Origin: Bacillota bacterium
GTDB lineage: Bacteria; Bacillota_E; Sulfobacillia; Sulfobacillales; Sulfobacillaceae
NCBI GenBank assembly: GCA_021802375.1
Contig: JAKAAL010000381.1
Span: forward strand, 1-5,310
Direction: 5' to 3'
DNA: 5,310 nucleotides
The position numbers and the translations under genes were made by a program. Under the pieces are notes generated by a model. It searched no databases. It had not been told where the DNA came from and was given only the letters and a program-made list of their open reading frames with translations. How positions within the stretch are numbered: position 1 is the stretch's first letter; each line of letters begins with the position of its first letter. Shown piece by piece: positions 5,073-5,310 of this stretch.

Positions 5073-5310
5073 TCAGGCTACCCATTCGAGCGTGAGGTTT
5101 CGATCGGTGCACCACGTGGTGAGCCCGCGGTTGTGATGCCAGGTAGTGACCGTGGCCAAGGCCACGGATCCCGACGGAGACCCACTCATGCCTTGGTGTT
5201 TTTGACGGCTCGCGACACAGAGATCGTTAGCTTTTTCGCCGCGATTGCTAGAATTCCGTAGATGCAAGGCCTTTCGTAACGCATAGCACGGGATGTAGGC
5301 GCGATTGCGT
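5073..5310 (-). CDS. C-terminal end of a larger protein, probably a transposase (partial)
   Basis: The minus-strand frame is open from the right edge to TGA at 5073-5075, about 78 residues, so a start at the TTG near 5267 is not needed. The real gene continues beyond the window. The visible part reads AYIPCYALRKALHLRNSS, then EKANDLCVASRQKHQGMSGS, then SGSVALATVTTWHHNRG and ends EWVA. A basic stretch followed by [KR]-x-[KRHQ]-G-M-S-x-S and a small-residue helix (G-S-x-A-L-A) resembles the end of some bacterial transposases (ISLre2-like and related). This comes from memory of the pattern, and a plain hypothetical protein is possible. It is GC-rich compared with the 702-3576 genes. Two dyads lie inside the coding sequence: CACCACGTGGTG at 5110-5121 and CCGTGGCC/GGCCACGG at 5150-5167. 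An insertion-sequence end would be expected in the 91 bases between 4982 and 5072, but with only one side visible it cannot be identified. Confidence 0.5.
   Translation of the reverse strand, partial: RNRAYIPCYALRKALHLRNSSNRGEKANDLCVASRQKHQGMSGSPSGSVALATVTTWHHNRGLTTWCTDRNLTLEWVA

Noticed and set aside
1..5310. tRNA or rRNA genes, or a CRISPR array
   Set aside because: No cloverleaf-like arms, rRNA-like stretches, or regularly spaced repeats of 20 or more bases were seen on either strand.

Overview
The window looks like chromosomal DNA of a Gram-positive bacterium. It has Shine-Dalgarno sites close to the Firmicutes consensus (AGAAAGGAG, AAGGAGG, AGGTGAT), a type II lipoprotein signal, a TTG start and an exported subtilase. 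An acidophilic or thermophilic Firmicute of the Sulfobacillus type would fit the base composition and gene style, but that is a guess and not shown by the sequence. Composition is uneven. Sample 60-base lines hold 43 G+C (61-120), 20 G+C (1981-2040), 32 G+C (4201-4260) and 39 G+C (5101-5160). The stretch from about 400 to 3600 is therefore an AT-rich block between GC-richer flanks, as expected for transferred or fast-evolving accessory DNA.

Layout: (1) 1-288, minus strand: a 68-codon ORF with an excellent ribosome binding site and no recognised function, with GC-rich inverted repeats at both ends. (2) 289-701: a 413-base gap holding the control region of the next gene, with four CGGAT repeats over a candidate promoter. 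(3) 702-3576, plus strand: three genes in a row, all predicted to be exported. They are a cysteine-free secreted protein of unknown family (326 aa), a lipoprotein (198 aa) and a membrane-anchored subtilisin-like (S8) protease (319 aa) with an intact catalytic triad. (4) 3577-3718: a convergent gap with a long hairpin. (5) 3719-4981, minus strand: a DNA methyltransferase gene cut by a single in-frame TAG, with both halves still recognisable. (6) 5073-5310, minus strand: the C-terminal end of a larger protein running off the right edge, probably a transposase.

The best candidate for an undescribed system is the trio at 702-3576: a soluble or wall-associated secreted protein, a lipoprotein on the outer face of the membrane, and a tethered protease facing the same compartment. 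That they work together (for example, the protease processing the secreted protein) is inferred only from order, shared direction, shared export and shared low GC. The right side, with a nonsense-disrupted methyltransferase and a transposase-like end, looks like decaying mobile or defence DNA.
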